NCBI RefSeq assembly: GCF_018131185.1
Contig: NZ_JAFCJE010000006.1
Coordinates: forward strand, 62,001-126,000
From: Bradyrhizobium diazoefficiens
GTDB lineage: Bacteria; Pseudomonadota; Alphaproteobacteria; Rhizobiales; Xanthobacteraceae
Length of the DNA: 64,000 nucleotides
Direction of reading: 5' to 3'
The translations under genes were made by a program, and so were the position numbers. Positions 41,646 to 51,042 of the stretch are shown here, one piece after another (within the stretch, counting starts at the first letter, position 1; every line of letters begins with the position of its first letter). Under the pieces are notes generated by a model, which did not search any database, had not been told where the DNA came from, and saw only the letters and a program-made list of their open reading frames with translations.

Positions 41646-41718
41646 GGCGATCTAAATAACGGGAATTGTCCGGGGTTCCCGGTTGCGCTGGCCAGGCCGC
41701 TTGCGCACGATCCCGGTC

Positions 41719-42579
41719 ATGATTCGGGACAAGTCAGCCAAGAAACCGGCCAAGGGCGCGCCAAAGCAGGATGCCGCGAAGAAGGCAGCGCCTGCCCGGG
41801 CGGCCAAAGCCGCCGAGGCAAAGGCTTCGACGGGCAAGGGCGCGGGCAGGAAAGGCGTCATCGCGATTGCTCCGCCGAGCTTCCGCCGCGAGCGTGCGCT
41901 GATCAAGCGCGGCGTCTGGCCGGTCGCCGGCTGCGACGAAGCCGGGCGCGGACCGCTGGCAGGTCCTGTGGTGGCGGCCGCCGTCATTCTCGATCCGAAC
42001 CGCATCCCGCGTGGTATCGACGATTCCAAGCGCCTGACGGCGGAGGAACGCGAAAAGCTGTTCGACAAGATCTGCGCCACCGCGCAGGTTTCGGTTGCCG
42101 TCGCCTCGCCCTCACGGATCGACCGCGACAACATCCTGCGCGCCTCGCTGTGGGCGCTGAAGCGTGCGGTGGTGGCGCTGCCGGAGACGCCCAGGCATGT
42201 CTTCGTCGATGGCCGCGACCGGCTCGACACGGAATGCGACTGCGAAGCCGTGATCGGCGGCGACGGCATCGTGTTGTCGATTGCCGCGGCGTCCATCGTC
42301 GCCAAGGTTACCCGTGACCGGCTGATGTGTGCATTGGCGCAGGATTGCCCAGGCTACGGCTTTGAGCAGCACAAGGGCTACGCCGTGCCGGAGCATCTCG
42401 ACGCGCTCGACCGTCTCGGCCCTTCAATCCACCACCGCACCTTCTTCGCTCCCGTAGCGGCGGCGCGTGCCAAGCACATGCCCTGGACGGTCGAGCCGGT
42501 GCGGGATCTGTTCTCGGTCACCGAGATCGAGGTGCAGGTGGAAGCGGCCGTCGAGATCGACGCACCGGCAAGTCTCTAG
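41719..42579 (+). CDS. rnhB: Ribonuclease HII
   Basis: A 286-residue RNase H2 that cuts RNA in RNA-DNA hybrids and starts removal of misincorporated ribonucleotides. The core has VAGCDEAGRGPLAGPVVAAAV near 71-91, with the acidic DE pair, VFVDGRDRL near 156, and SIAAASIVAKVTRDR near 180-195. An N-terminal Lys/Ala-rich tail of about 45 residues is extra compared with the usual 200-230 residue family length. ATG 41719 is the first Met; a weak ribosome site leaves TTG 41683 possible. A tail similar in composition is found on PPDK at the end of this window. Confidence 0.95.
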   Translation: MIRDKSAKKPAKGAPKQDAAKKAAPARAAKAAEAKASTGKGAGRKGVIAIAPPSFRRERALIKRGVWPVAGCDEAGRGPLAGPVVAAAVILDPNRIPRGIDDSKRLTAEEREKLFDKICATAQVSVAVASPSRIDRDNILRASLWALKRAVVALPETPRHVFVDGRDRLDTECDCEAVIGGDGIVLSIAAASIVAKVTRDRLMCALAQDCPGYGFEQHKGYAVPEHLDALDRLGPSIHHRTFFAPVAAARAKHMPWTVEPVRDLFSVTEIEVQVEAAVEIDAPASL

Positions 42580-42720
42580 GTGCCTAACCCAGCCTCTCAT
42601 TCGTCATGGGCGGGCATGACGGGCAGACCGAAGTTGCCACAGCGCGTCACGCCCCTTATCAAAGTAGCCGTCAGCGAATAGGGCCGGCTGGACGGGTTGG
42701 CTGCATCTGTCGGGCATTGC

Positions 42721-44229
42721 ATGCGGTTTACCTCCCTGGTTATCGAGCTCATTCGCGCCCGGCCGCGGCTGATCGTCTGGATCGCCGTGCTGCTCCAGGC
42801 CGGGATGTGGCTGTTCGTGGCGCTGGTGTTCTACCGCAGCCCGCCGGGCGCCCTCGCGACGCTGCTGGCTTTCGGACGCGAATACCAGGTCGGCACTGAC
42901 CTTGGTCCACCCTTGCCGCTTTGGCTCGCCGACATCGCCTATCGCGCGGCCGGCGGCCACATGTTCGGCGTCTATGTGCTGGCCCAGCTCTGCGAGATCG
43001 CGACCTTCATCGCGCTCTATCATCTCTCCCGCGCCGTGGTCGGCTCGCAGCAGGCGGTGCTCGCCGTGCTCTTGACCATGACCGTGCTTGCCTTCTCCTC
43101 GTCGGCGCTCGACTTCGGCCCGCTTATCCTGGCCAGGCCGCTCTGGGCGCTGCTGCTGCTGCATTCCTGGCAGATCATCGGCCAGCGCCGCGGCAATGCC
43201 TGGTTTGCCTGGTCCATCGAAGCCGGCCTCCTGTTGCTGACGACGCCCGCGGCGATCTTCCTGCTGTTGCTGCTCGTCGTGTTCGCGGTGTCGACCGCAG
43301 GCGGCCGCCGGACGCTGCACGCACTCGATCCGTTGTTTGCGCTGATCGTCGTGGCGGTTCTGGCGCTGCCCTATGCGGTCTGGCTGATCCGGGCCGAGAC
43401 GCTTGCGATGCCGGCCCTGCCGCAAATGACCGAGCTGAGTGCCCGCGCCCTGCACGCGGCCTGGCTGCTCGGCGGCCTCGTGCTCGGAGCTGCCGCGATC
43501 CCGGCGCTGACCTTCCTCAACACCGGCCTGTTCGCCACCAAGGGCGAGGAGCCGCCGATCATCTTTCGGCCGCCGGTCGCGCCGCTCGCGCGCAACTTCG
43601 TCTATTTCTTCGCGCTCGCCCCCATGCTGGGCGCAACGCTGATCTCCGGCCTGCTCGGGCTCGATACCGTCGTCGGTGGCGCCGGCGTCGTGCTGGTCAT
43701 GTCCGGGCTTGCCGTGGTCGTCACCGCCGGCGATCTCATTGCCATGCGCCGCACGCGGATGCTGCGCATGGTGTGGGCCGCGGCCGTCGTGGCGCCCGCG
43801 GTCGGCGTCGTGCTCGCCGTCCTGCTCCTGCCCTGGACCGGGACAAGCGAGATCGCGACCTCGATGCCGGCGCGTGCGATCTCGGATTTCTTCGACGAGA
43901 GCTTTGCCCGCCGCACCAACCATCGCCTGCGCGCTGTCGCCGGCGAGACCCAGCTTGCGAGCCTGATCACGCTGCATTCCGGCCGGCCCCATCTGTTCAT
44001 CGACGCCGACCCCGCGCGGACGCCGTGGATGAATCAGGCCAAGTTCAGCGAGACCGGCGGCGTCGTGGTCTGGCGCGCCTCCGATACCGCCGGCACGCCG
44101 CCGCCCGACATCCTCAAGCGCTTTCCCGGCATCGTGCCGGAAGTGCCGCGCGCCTTCGAATGGCTGGTGACGGGTCGGCAGCAATTGCTGCGGATCGGCT
44201 GGGCCATCGTGCGGCCGAAGGGAACGTGA
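42721..44229 (+). CDS. GT39/ArnT-like polytopic glycosyltransferase
   Basis: A 502-residue membrane protein with about ten hydrophobic segments and a short C-terminal periplasmic domain (about 385-502). The first loop has FGREYQVGTDLGPPLPLWLADIAY, which matches the DxD/E-type first loop of PMT/ArnT family glycosyltransferases that use polyprenyl-phosphate sugar donors. Typical members are 500-600 residues. The acceptor may be a lipid or protein and is unknown. ATG 42721 opens the family-like text MRFTSLVIELIRARP. It is monocistronic and ends before a family B repeat. Confidence 0.85.
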   Translation: MRFTSLVIELIRARPRLIVWIAVLLQAGMWLFVALVFYRSPPGALATLLAFGREYQVGTDLGPPLPLWLADIAYRAAGGHMFGVYVLAQLCEIATFIALYHLSRAVVGSQQAVLAVLLTMTVLAFSSSALDFGPLILARPLWALLLLHSWQIIGQRRGNAWFAWSIEAGLLLLTTPAAIFLLLLLVVFAVSTAGGRRTLHALDPLFALIVVAVLALPYAVWLIRAETLAMPALPQMTELSARALHAAWLLGGLVLGAAAIPALTFLNTGLFATKGEEPPIIFRPPVAPLARNFVYFFALAPMLGATLISGLLGLDTVVGGAGVVLVMSGLAVVVTAGDLIAMRRTRMLRMVWAAAVVAPAVGVVLAVLLLPWTGTSEIATSMPARAISDFFDESFARRTNHRLRAVAGETQLASLITLHSGRPHLFIDADPARTPWMNQAKFSETGGVVVWRASDTAGTPPPDILKRFPGIVPEVPRAFEWLVTGRQQLLRIGWAIVRPKGT

Positions 44230-44253
44230 GAAAGCACGCGCGCTCTTTCCGTC

Positions 44254-44338
44254 GTCATTGCGAGGAGCCCTTGCGACGAAGCAATCCAGGATCTTTTCGC
44301 GGAGACAGTCTGGATTGCTTCGCTGCGCTCGCAATGAC
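44254..44338. repeat. Intergenic palindrome, family B
   Basis: gtcattgcgaggagcccttgcg and gctgcgctcgcaatgac enclose aagcaatccagga and tctggattgcttcg. An almost identical element is at 62569. It separates two convergent genes. Confidence 0.88.
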
Positions 44339-44359
44339 GGGGAGAGAGCGTTCCGTCCC

Positions 44360-45166
44360 TCACACCACCGGCAGCGCCTTCGCGATCGCGCGCAGATCCT
44401 GCCAGGCCAGCCTCTTGTACGACGGCGAGCGCAACAGATACGCCGGATGGAACGTCGGCAGCGCGCGGATGGTGCGCTGGCCCGTCTCGTAGTCGAACCA
44501 GCGCCCGCGGGTGCGCATGATGCCCTCGCGCGTTCCCAGCAATGTCTGCGTCGACGGGTTGCCGAGCGTCACCAGCACGTCGGGATTCACCAGCTCGATC
44601 TGGCGCTGGATGAAGGGCAGGCACACTTGCGTCTCCTGCGGCGTCGGCGTGCGGTTGCCGGGTGGCCGCCAGGGGATCACGTTGGCGATATAGGCGGTGC
44701 TGCGGTTGAGGCCGATCGCGCCGATCATGAGGTCGAGCAGCTTGCCGCTGCGCCCGACGAAGGGCAGTCCCTCGATGTCCTCGTCGCGCCCCGGCGCCTC
44801 GCCGACGAACATGATGCGCGCCTGCGGATTGCCGTCGGCGAACACCAGCCGCGTCGCCGTGTGCTTCAGCGCGCAGCCCTCGAAGCTTTGCATCAACTCG
44901 CGCAGCGCCTCCAGCGTCGGCGCGGTGCGCGCGGCCTCGCGGGCCGACGCGATCGCGACGTCGGGGGCGGGAGCGGTCTCGCCCCTCATGACCGCCGGCG
45001 CGGCCGGCCGCGGCGCCTCGACCGGCGGTGCGACGCGCGGGGCTGGCGGTGGGGCAGCCAATTCCGCCAGGCGGTCGATCGGGTCCTCCGCGAGCGCGCA
45101 ATCGACCCCGGCCTCCAGATAGAAGGCGAGAAGCTCGCGGACGGTGGGTGCGGGTTCGGGTATCAT
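44360..45166 (-). CDS. Uracil-DNA glycosylase, family 4-like
   Basis: A 268-residue DNA repair enzyme with motif A GEAPGRDEDIEGLPFVGRSG (about 119-138) and the C-terminal motif FHPAYLLRSP. An extra 80-residue N-terminal part rich in Ala and Pro precedes the core. Classical family 4 enzymes have four Cys for a 4Fe-4S cluster, usually starting with C-x2-C; here only Cys in EGCALKH and VCLPFIQ are obvious in the conserved part, so the cluster may be incomplete or differently ligated. ATG 45166 is the family start. It is divergent from the ETF-QO gene. Confidence 0.9.
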   Translation of the reverse strand: MIPEPAPTVRELLAFYLEAGVDCALAEDPIDRLAELAAPPPAPRVAPPVEAPRPAAPAVMRGETAPAPDVAIASAREAARTAPTLEALRELMQSFEGCALKHTATRLVFADGNPQARIMFVGEAPGRDEDIEGLPFVGRSGKLLDLMIGAIGLNRSTAYIANVIPWRPPGNRTPTPQETQVCLPFIQRQIELVNPDVLVTLGNPSTQTLLGTREGIMRTRGRWFDYETGQRTIRALPTFHPAYLLRSPSYKRLAWQDLRAIAKALPVV

Positions 45167-45301
45167 GAGAAAGTCTGACTATTAGTTCAGTTTAAGGCGC
45201 CTTGCATCCCAGCGGAATGCATTTCCGTGGTTGTCCTCCCCGGAAAAATCGGAAACAAGAGGGCGCAAATGACCAAGGACCGTCTCAAGGGCTGAGATCA
45301 G

Positions 45302-46963
45302 ATGAGCACCGAAGAACTTCCTCCGCGCGAATCCATGGAATTCGACGTCGTCATCGTCGGTGCCGGCCCCTCGGGCCTGTCCGCCGCGATCCGGCTGAAG
45401 CAGCTCAATGCCGATCTCAACGTCGTCGTCGTGGAGAAGGGCTCCGAGGTCGGCGCGCATATTCTCTCGGGTGCCGTGATCGATCCGGCCGGCCTCGACA
45501 AGCTGATCCCGGACTGGCGCGAGGATTCCGACTGCCCGCTGAAGACGCAGGTGAAGGACGACCGCTTCTATTGGATGACGGCCGGCGGCGCGATCAAGTT
45601 GCCGAACTTCATGATGCCGCCGCTGATGAACAATCATCACTGCTACATCGGCTCGCTCGGCAATGTCTGCCGCTGGCTGGCGCGAAAGGCCGAGGCGCTC
45701 GGCATCGAGATCTATCCGGGCTTTGCCGCTGCCGAAGTGCTCTATGACGAGGAGGGCAGGGTCAGGGGCATCGCCACCGGCGATATGGGCATCGGCCGCG
45801 ACGGCAAGCCGAAGGACTCCTTCACCCGCGGCATGGAATTGCTCGGCAAGTACACGCTGTTCGCCGAGGGCGCCCGCGGCAGCCTGACCAAGCAGCTCAT
45901 CGCGAAGTTCGCGCTGGATGCCAAGAGCGAGCCGGCGAAGTTCGGCATCGGCCTCAAGGAAGTCTGGCAGATCGATCCGGCGAAGCATCAAAAGGGGTTG
46001 ATCCAGCATTCCTTCGGCTGGCCGCTCGACATGAAGACCGGCGGCGGCTCCTTCCTCTATCATTACGACGACAATCTCGTCGCCGTCGGCTTCGTCGTGC
46101 ATCTGAACTACGACGATCCCTATCTGTCGCCGTTCGACGAGTTCCAACGCTTCAAGACCCATGCCTCGATCCGCGGCACCTTCGAGGGCGCCAAGCGGCT
46201 CGCTTACGGTGCGCGCGCCATCACCGAGGGCGGTTATCAGTCGGTGCCGAAGCTCAGCTTCCCCGGCGGCGCGCTGATCGGCTGCGCGGCCGGCTTTGTC
46301 AACGTGCCGCGCATCAAGGGCGTGCACAATGCGATGGGCACCGGCATGCTCGCAGCCGAGCACGTCGCGGCAGCGCTCGCCGCCGATCGCGCCAATGACG
46401 AGCTGGTCGAGTACGAGAACGCCTGGCGCTCGTCCTCCGTTGGCAAGGACCTGTTCCTGGTGCGCAACGTCAAGCCGCTGTGGTCGAAGTTCGGCACCGT
46501 GCTCGGTGTCGCGCTCGGTGGCCTCGACATGTGGTGCAACACGCTGTTCGGCGCCTCGCCGTTCGGGACCCAGTCGCATGCCAAGCCCGATCGCGCCACG
46601 CTCGATCCGGCCAGGCAGCATGCCCCGAAAAACTACCCGAAGCCGGACGGCAAGATCTCGTTCGACAAGCTGTCCTCGGTGTTCCTGTCCAACACCAATC
46701 ACGAGGAGGACCAGCCGGTCCATCTCAAGGTCACGGACATGAACCTGCAGAAGACTTCCGAGCACGACGTGTTCGCCGGTCCTTCGAATCGCTATTGCCC
46801 GGCCGGCGTCTATGAGTGGGTCGAGGAGGGATCGAGCCCGCGATTCCAGATCAACGCGCAGAACTGCGTCCACTGCAAAACCTGCGACGTGAAGGATCCC
46901 AACGGTAACATCACCTGGGTTCCTCCGGAGGGCGGCGGCGGCCCGAACTACGAGGCGATGTAG
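45302..46963 (+). CDS. Electron transfer flavoprotein-ubiquinone oxidoreductase
   Basis: A 553-residue flavo-iron-sulfur protein that passes electrons from fatty acid and amino acid oxidation, via ETF, to ubiquinone at the inner membrane. It has the FAD motif VIVGAGPSGLSAAIR at 16-30, the membrane-binding hydrophobic stretch in the middle, a C-terminal ferredoxin-like NCVHCKTCDVKDPNGNI holding the 4Fe-4S Cys, and normal length. The start codon lies 6 bp after a short frame (45269-45295, MTKDRLKG) that has its own agaggg site. The quinol made feeds the bc1 complex of fbcFH. Confidence 0.96.
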   Translation: MSTEELPPRESMEFDVVIVGAGPSGLSAAIRLKQLNADLNVVVVEKGSEVGAHILSGAVIDPAGLDKLIPDWREDSDCPLKTQVKDDRFYWMTAGGAIKLPNFMMPPLMNNHHCYIGSLGNVCRWLARKAEALGIEIYPGFAAAEVLYDEEGRVRGIATGDMGIGRDGKPKDSFTRGMELLGKYTLFAEGARGSLTKQLIAKFALDAKSEPAKFGIGLKEVWQIDPAKHQKGLIQHSFGWPLDMKTGGGSFLYHYDDNLVAVGFVVHLNYDDPYLSPFDEFQRFKTHASIRGTFEGAKRLAYGARAITEGGYQSVPKLSFPGGALIGCAAGFVNVPRIKGVHNAMGTGMLAAEHVAAALAADRANDELVEYENAWRSSSVGKDLFLVRNVKPLWSKFGTVLGVALGGLDMWCNTLFGASPFGTQSHAKPDRATLDPARQHAPKNYPKPDGKISFDKLSSVFLSNTNHEEDQPVHLKVTDMNLQKTSEHDVFAGPSNRYCPAGVYEWVEEGSSPRFQINAQNCVHCKTCDVKDPNGNITWVPPEGGGGPNYEAM

Positions 46964-47007
46964 GCCTGACGCCAAAGGTGATCGGGCGCACGTTCGCGTG
47001 AGGAGGG

Positions 47008-47030
47008 GGCCGCGACCACCGGTCGCGGCC
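47008..47030 (+). terminator. Perfect hairpin downstream of ETF-QO
   Basis: ggccgcgacc and ggtcgcggcc form a 10-bp perfect stem with loop acc, 45 bp after the stop. There is no T tail, so it may stabilise the 3' end or pause polymerase rather than terminate alone. Confidence 0.5.
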
Positions 47031-47252
47031 ACGATAAGGCCATAGTAGCGGCGTCTTGGGGCTGCTCCGGACCGGTTACCTGGCCGATTTGGGCCGTGTG
47101 GAGGGGATCGTCCGGCCCGAATCCTTGCGGCGAAGCGCCAAAAGCGGCATTGTTGGCCCGACGGTTCCGGGTCCCGATGCCACCGGCCGCGTTCGCATGC
47201 GAAACGGCCTTCTGCTGCAAACCCAGGCACTACCAACTCAAGGCGAGCCCTG

Positions 47253-49049
47253 ATGTTTTCAAATCGTTTCAACCGCTGGACCGTTGCCGCCATCGCCCTC
47301 GTGGGCACAGCGATCGCGACCGTCCCGGGCAGCGTCTCGGCGCAGACGCCGGATCACCCGGAGAACACGGCGGCGCAGTTTCCGACCCGAAACGATCTGA
47401 AGTCGCTCACCGGTGCCGGCAGCTATCTCGCCGCCCGCCACGCCAGCGTCGAGCGCGACGCCGCCTCCGCCGCTGCGTTCTACCGCTCGGCGCTGCGCAC
47501 CGATCCGAAGAACAACGAGCTGCTCGACCGCGCCTTCATCTCGTCGGTCGCCGACGGGGACATCGACGAGGCGGTCAAGCTCGCCGAGCGCGTCCTCGCC
47601 ATCGACAAGACCAATCGCGTCGCGCGTCTCGTCGTCGGCGTGCATGATCTCAAGGTGAAGAAATACGCGGCCGCGCAGACCAACATCAACCAGTCGATCC
47701 GCGGTCCGATTACCGATCTCGTCGCCACGCTGCTGTCGGGTTGGGCTGCCTACGGTGCGGGCGACGCCAAGGGCGGTGTCGCCACCATCGACAAGCTGGC
47801 GGGTCCCGAATGGTATCCGCTGTTCAAGGACCTTCATGCCGGCATGATCCTCGAGCTCTCCGGCAAGGAGAAGGACGCCGGCACCCGCTTCGAGCGCGCC
47901 TACAAGCTCGATGATTCCATGCTGCGGGTGACCGAGGCCTATGCGCGCTGGCTGTCGCGCAACAAGGAATCCGCCGCGGCGACCACCGTCTATCAGGCCT
48001 TCGACAAGAAGCTCGCCCGCCATCCGCTAATCCAGGAAGGCCTGCGCGAGACCAAAGCCGGCAAGAAAATGCCGCCGCTGGTCGATTCCGCCCAGGCCGG
48101 CGCCGCCGAAGCGCTCTACGGTATCGGCGCCACGCTGACCCGCCGCGGCGGCGAGGATCTGGCGCTGGTCTATCTCCAGCTCTCGCTCTACCTCCAGCCG
48201 ACGCATCCGCTGGCGCTGCTTTCGCTCGCCGATCTCTACGAATCGGTGAAGCGGCCGCAGATGGCGATCAAGGTGTATGAGCGTGTGCCGTCGAGCTCGC
48301 CGCTCAAGCGCAACGCGCAGATCCAGCTCGCCATTGATCTGGATTCCGCCGACCGCACCGACGAGGCGATCAAGATCCTCAAGGGTGTCACCACGGAGGA
48401 TGCCAAGGACCTCGAAGCCATCATGGCGCTCGGCAACATCCAGCGCGGCCGCAAGAAGTTCGGCGACTGCGGCGCGACCTATTCGCAAGGCATCGACGTG
48501 CTGCCGGCCGGCAACGACAAGGCCAACAGCGTCTGGTATTACTATCGCGGCATCTGCGAGGAGCGCTCCAAGCAGTGGGCCAAGGCCGAGGCCGACATGA
48601 AGAAGGCGCTCGAGCTGCAGCCCGATCAGCCCCACGTCCTCAACTATCTCGGCTATTCCTGGATCGACCAGGGCGTGAACCTCAGCGAAGGCATGAAGAT
48701 GATCAAGCGCGCCGTCGAGCAGCGTCCCGACGACGGCTACATCGTCGATTCCCTCGGCTGGGCCTATTACCGCATCGGCAATTACGAGGAAGCGGTGAAG
48801 AATCTCGAGCGCGCGATCGACCTCAAGCCCGAGGATCCCACCATCAACGATCACCTTGGCGATGCCTATTGGCGCGTCGGCCGCACGCTGGAAGCCAAAT
48901 TCCAGTGGTCGCACGCCCGGGATCTCAAGCCGGAGCCGGAAGAGCTGCCGAAGATCGAGGCCAAGATTGCGAACGGGCTGACCGACGACAATTCGAACTC
49001 TTCGGCTGCGCAGGCGGAAAAGAAGAAGGACGACGGCAGGGGCGGCTAG
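47253..49049 (+). CDS. Exported tetratricopeptide repeat protein
   Basis: A 598-residue protein with an N-terminal signal peptide (RWTVAAIALVGTAIATVPGSVSAQ, cleavage near 31-33) and TPR motifs along its whole length, clearest near 440-560 (LNYLGYSWIDQGVNLSEGMK; DSLGWAYYRIGNYEEAVKNLERAI; DHLGDAYWRVGRTLEAKFQW). The tail is Lys/Glu-rich. TPR scaffolds bind other proteins; a periplasmic location is likely. The signal peptide has no lipobox Cys. ATG 47253 follows aaggcgag. It is followed by a family G repeat and ispE in the same direction. Confidence 0.9.
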   Translation: MFSNRFNRWTVAAIALVGTAIATVPGSVSAQTPDHPENTAAQFPTRNDLKSLTGAGSYLAARHASVERDAASAAAFYRSALRTDPKNNELLDRAFISSVADGDIDEAVKLAERVLAIDKTNRVARLVVGVHDLKVKKYAAAQTNINQSIRGPITDLVATLLSGWAAYGAGDAKGGVATIDKLAGPEWYPLFKDLHAGMILELSGKEKDAGTRFERAYKLDDSMLRVTEAYARWLSRNKESAAATTVYQAFDKKLARHPLIQEGLRETKAGKKMPPLVDSAQAGAAEALYGIGATLTRRGGEDLALVYLQLSLYLQPTHPLALLSLADLYESVKRPQMAIKVYERVPSSSPLKRNAQIQLAIDLDSADRTDEAIKILKGVTTEDAKDLEAIMALGNIQRGRKKFGDCGATYSQGIDVLPAGNDKANSVWYYYRGICEERSKQWAKAEADMKKALELQPDQPHVLNYLGYSWIDQGVNLSEGMKMIKRAVEQRPDDGYIVDSLGWAYYRIGNYEEAVKNLERAIDLKPEDPTINDHLGDAYWRVGRTLEAKFQWSHARDLKPEPEELPKIEAKIANGLTDDNSNSSAAQAEKKKDDGRGG

Positions 49050-49055
49050 GCCGTC

Positions 49056-49102
49056 GCATGATCCGGAAAAGTGTGTGGCGGTTTTCCGATTAGATCATGC
49101 GC
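49056..49102. repeat. Intergenic palindrome, family G
   Basis: cgcatgatc and gatcatgcg form outer arms around ccggaaaa and ttttccga. This 47-bp element sits between the TPR gene and ispE. No second copy seen here. Confidence 0.7.
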
Positions 49103-49133
49103 GACAAACAAGTGAAGTTGGGGGCGTTCGCCG

Positions 49134-50018
49134 ATGCCGGCGTTGATTGAAGAAGGACGGGCGAAGGTCAATCTCAGCCTTCGCGTCGTCGGCCGTCGTG
49201 CCGATGGCTATCATGATCTCGAAAGCGTGGTCGCGTTTGCCGACTGCGCCGACCGGCTCACGCTGGAGCCGGGCGGCGAGCTGAAGCTCGCCACCACTGG
49301 GCCGCTGGCCGCGGCCTGCGGCGATACCGCCGACAATCTCGTGCTCAAGGCCGCCAAGCTTCTGGCCGAGGCGGTGCCCGGCCTGAAGCTGGGCGCCTTC
49401 GCCCTCGACAAGGTACTGCCGGTTGCTGCCGGCATTGGCGGCGGCTCGGCCGACGCCGCGGCGGCGCTGCGGCTGCTCGCCCGTCTCAACGATCTGTCGC
49501 TCGATGATCCCCGACTGCAAATGGTCGCGCTCGCGACCGGCGCCGATGTGCCGGTGTGCCTCGTCTCGCGCGCCTGCGACATGACCGGCGTCGGCGAGCA
49601 GCTGCTGCCGCTCGCGCTGCCAAGCATGCCTTGCGTGATGGTCAATCCGCGCGTGCCCGTCGCCACCAAGGACGTGTTCCAGGCGCTGGGCCTGCGCAAC
49701 GGCGAACTGCTGGTTGGCGTGACCGACGTCATCCGCGCTCCGGCCTGGCCGGAGGAGGGGGCCTCCATCACCGATTGGGTCGATGTGCTCGAAACCGTGG
49801 CCAACGATCTCGAAGCACCTGCGCTGCGTATCCAACCTGTCATCGGCGACGTGCTGGAAGCCCTGCGCTCTTCCGCCGGCGTCAAGCTCGCCCGCATGTC
49901 CGGCTCGGGCGCGACGTGCTTTGCGATCTATGGCTCGGCCGCCGATGCGCACGCCGCCGCCGAAAAGATCCGGCGCGACCACTCCGGCTGGTGGGTGCAT
50001 GCGGGGACGTTGAGCTAA
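49134..50018 (+). CDS. ispE: 4-diphosphocytidyl-2-C-methyl-D-erythritol kinase
   Basis: A 294-residue GHMP kinase of the MEP pathway; it phosphorylates CDP-ME on the way to isopentenyl diphosphate. The GHMP motif is LPVAAGIGGGSADAAAALRLL at about 96-116, the N-terminal motif RAKVNLSLRVVGRRADGYHDL is diagnostic, and RMSGSGATCFAIYG is the C-terminal glycine-rich loop. Length is normal. ATG 49134 lies close to a family G repeat with a poor ribosome site (ggggg). Together with the polyprenyl diphosphate synthase at 51675 it covers two steps of isoprenoid supply within 4 kb. Confidence 0.96.
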   Translation: MPALIEEGRAKVNLSLRVVGRRADGYHDLESVVAFADCADRLTLEPGGELKLATTGPLAAACGDTADNLVLKAAKLLAEAVPGLKLGAFALDKVLPVAAGIGGGSADAAAALRLLARLNDLSLDDPRLQMVALATGADVPVCLVSRACDMTGVGEQLLPLALPSMPCVMVNPRVPVATKDVFQALGLRNGELLVGVTDVIRAPAWPEEGASITDWVDVLETVANDLEAPALRIQPVIGDVLEALRSSAGVKLARMSGSGATCFAIYGSAADAHAAAEKIRRDHSGWWVHAGTLS

Positions 50019-50044
50019 TCCAGCGCTTCGTCAAAGACGCTGCC

Positions 50045-50156
50045 GTAGGGTGGGCAAAGCGACTTGTCCCGCCGTAGCTCGAAGAGCGAAGGCGGAAGCG
50101 TGCCCACCACTTCCAAGAACGTGGGCACGGCGCTGTCGTGCCTTCGCCCACCCTAC
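50045..50156. repeat. Intergenic palindrome, family D (long copy)
   Basis: gtagggtgggcaaagcg and cgcccaccctac form the arms, with gcgtgcccacc and gtgggcacg inside. It separates the convergent ispE and hydrolase genes. Confidence 0.85.
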
Positions 50157-50166
50157 GGCAGTTGAG

Positions 50167-51042
50167 CTAGCCGCATTCCTCGGGCAATCCCAGGAATCGC
50201 TGGATCTCGCCCAACACCTCCTGCGGCTTGTCGTGCTGCAGCCAGTGCCCGGCGCCGGCGATGGTCTCGACGCGCGCTTGCGGGAAATAACGCTCCAGGC
50301 CCGCGGCCCTGGCCCCGGCGAGAAAACTTTCACCGGCATTGAGCAACAGCGTCGGGCAGGCGATGCGCGCCCACAGCGCGACGTGATCGTCAGGCCAGAG
50401 CCGGTGCGGCGCCGAGGCGCGCTGATAGGGATCGAACTTCCAGCTATAGGTGCCATCCTCATTCTGCCTCGCGCCGTGCGTGGCGAGATGCAGCGCGAGG
50501 TCGCGGGACAGGCGCTTGTTGTGAAGGACCATCTGCGCCGCCGCGTTCTCGAGGGTCGCGTAGCGGCGGGGTGTACGGTCATGCAGCTTGTCGAGCTGGC
50601 CGACCCATTTGCTGATGCGCTCGTGCGTCGGGGCCTTCGGCGTATCCGGTAACATGGTCACGCCGTCGAGCACGACCAGCTTCGAGACCTTTTCTGGGAA
50701 TGATCCTGAAAAGATCAGGCTCACCATGCCGCCCATCGAGTGCCCGACGAGAGTCACCTGAGGCGCTGCGACAACGCGGATGAGCTGGGCGAGATCGTAG
50801 ACATATTCGGTCAGCGCGTAGCTGCCGCCCCTGGTCCATTCGGAATCGCCGTGGCCGCGCAGATCGGGCGCGAGCACGCGGAAATGCGGCTGCAACGACC
50901 GGGCAATGACGTCCCAGCTACGGCAGTGATCGCGGCCGCCATGGACCAGAATGAGAGGCGGCGCGCTCTCATTGCCCCAATCGGCGTAATGCAGCCGCAG
51001 GCCGTGCGATTCATAGAAGCGGTCCTGCGGGGTGCTATCCAT
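50167..51042 (-). CDS. Alpha/beta hydrolase
   Basis: A 291-residue hydrolase with oxyanion-hole text LVHGGRDHCRSWD, nucleophile Ser in GHSMGGMVSLIFSG near 98-111, and catalytic His in GAGHWLQHDKP near the C-terminus. The acidic residue is likely within CPTLLLNAGES. Similar proteins are esterases or C-C bond hydrolases; the substrate is unknown. It is the last gene of a three-gene run with the LysE-type exporter and the polyprenyl synthase; its start codon overlaps the LysE stop by 8 bp, indicating translational coupling. Confidence 0.92.
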   Translation of the reverse strand: MDSTPQDRFYESHGLRLHYADWGNESAPPLILVHGGRDHCRSWDVIARSLQPHFRVLAPDLRGHGDSEWTRGGSYALTEYVYDLAQLIRVVAAPQVTLVGHSMGGMVSLIFSGSFPEKVSKLVVLDGVTMLPDTPKAPTHERISKWVGQLDKLHDRTPRRYATLENAAAQMVLHNKRLSRDLALHLATHGARQNEDGTYSWKFDPYQRASAPHRLWPDDHVALWARIACPTLLLNAGESFLAGARAAGLERYFPQARVETIAGAGHWLQHDKPQEVLGEIQRFLGLPEECG

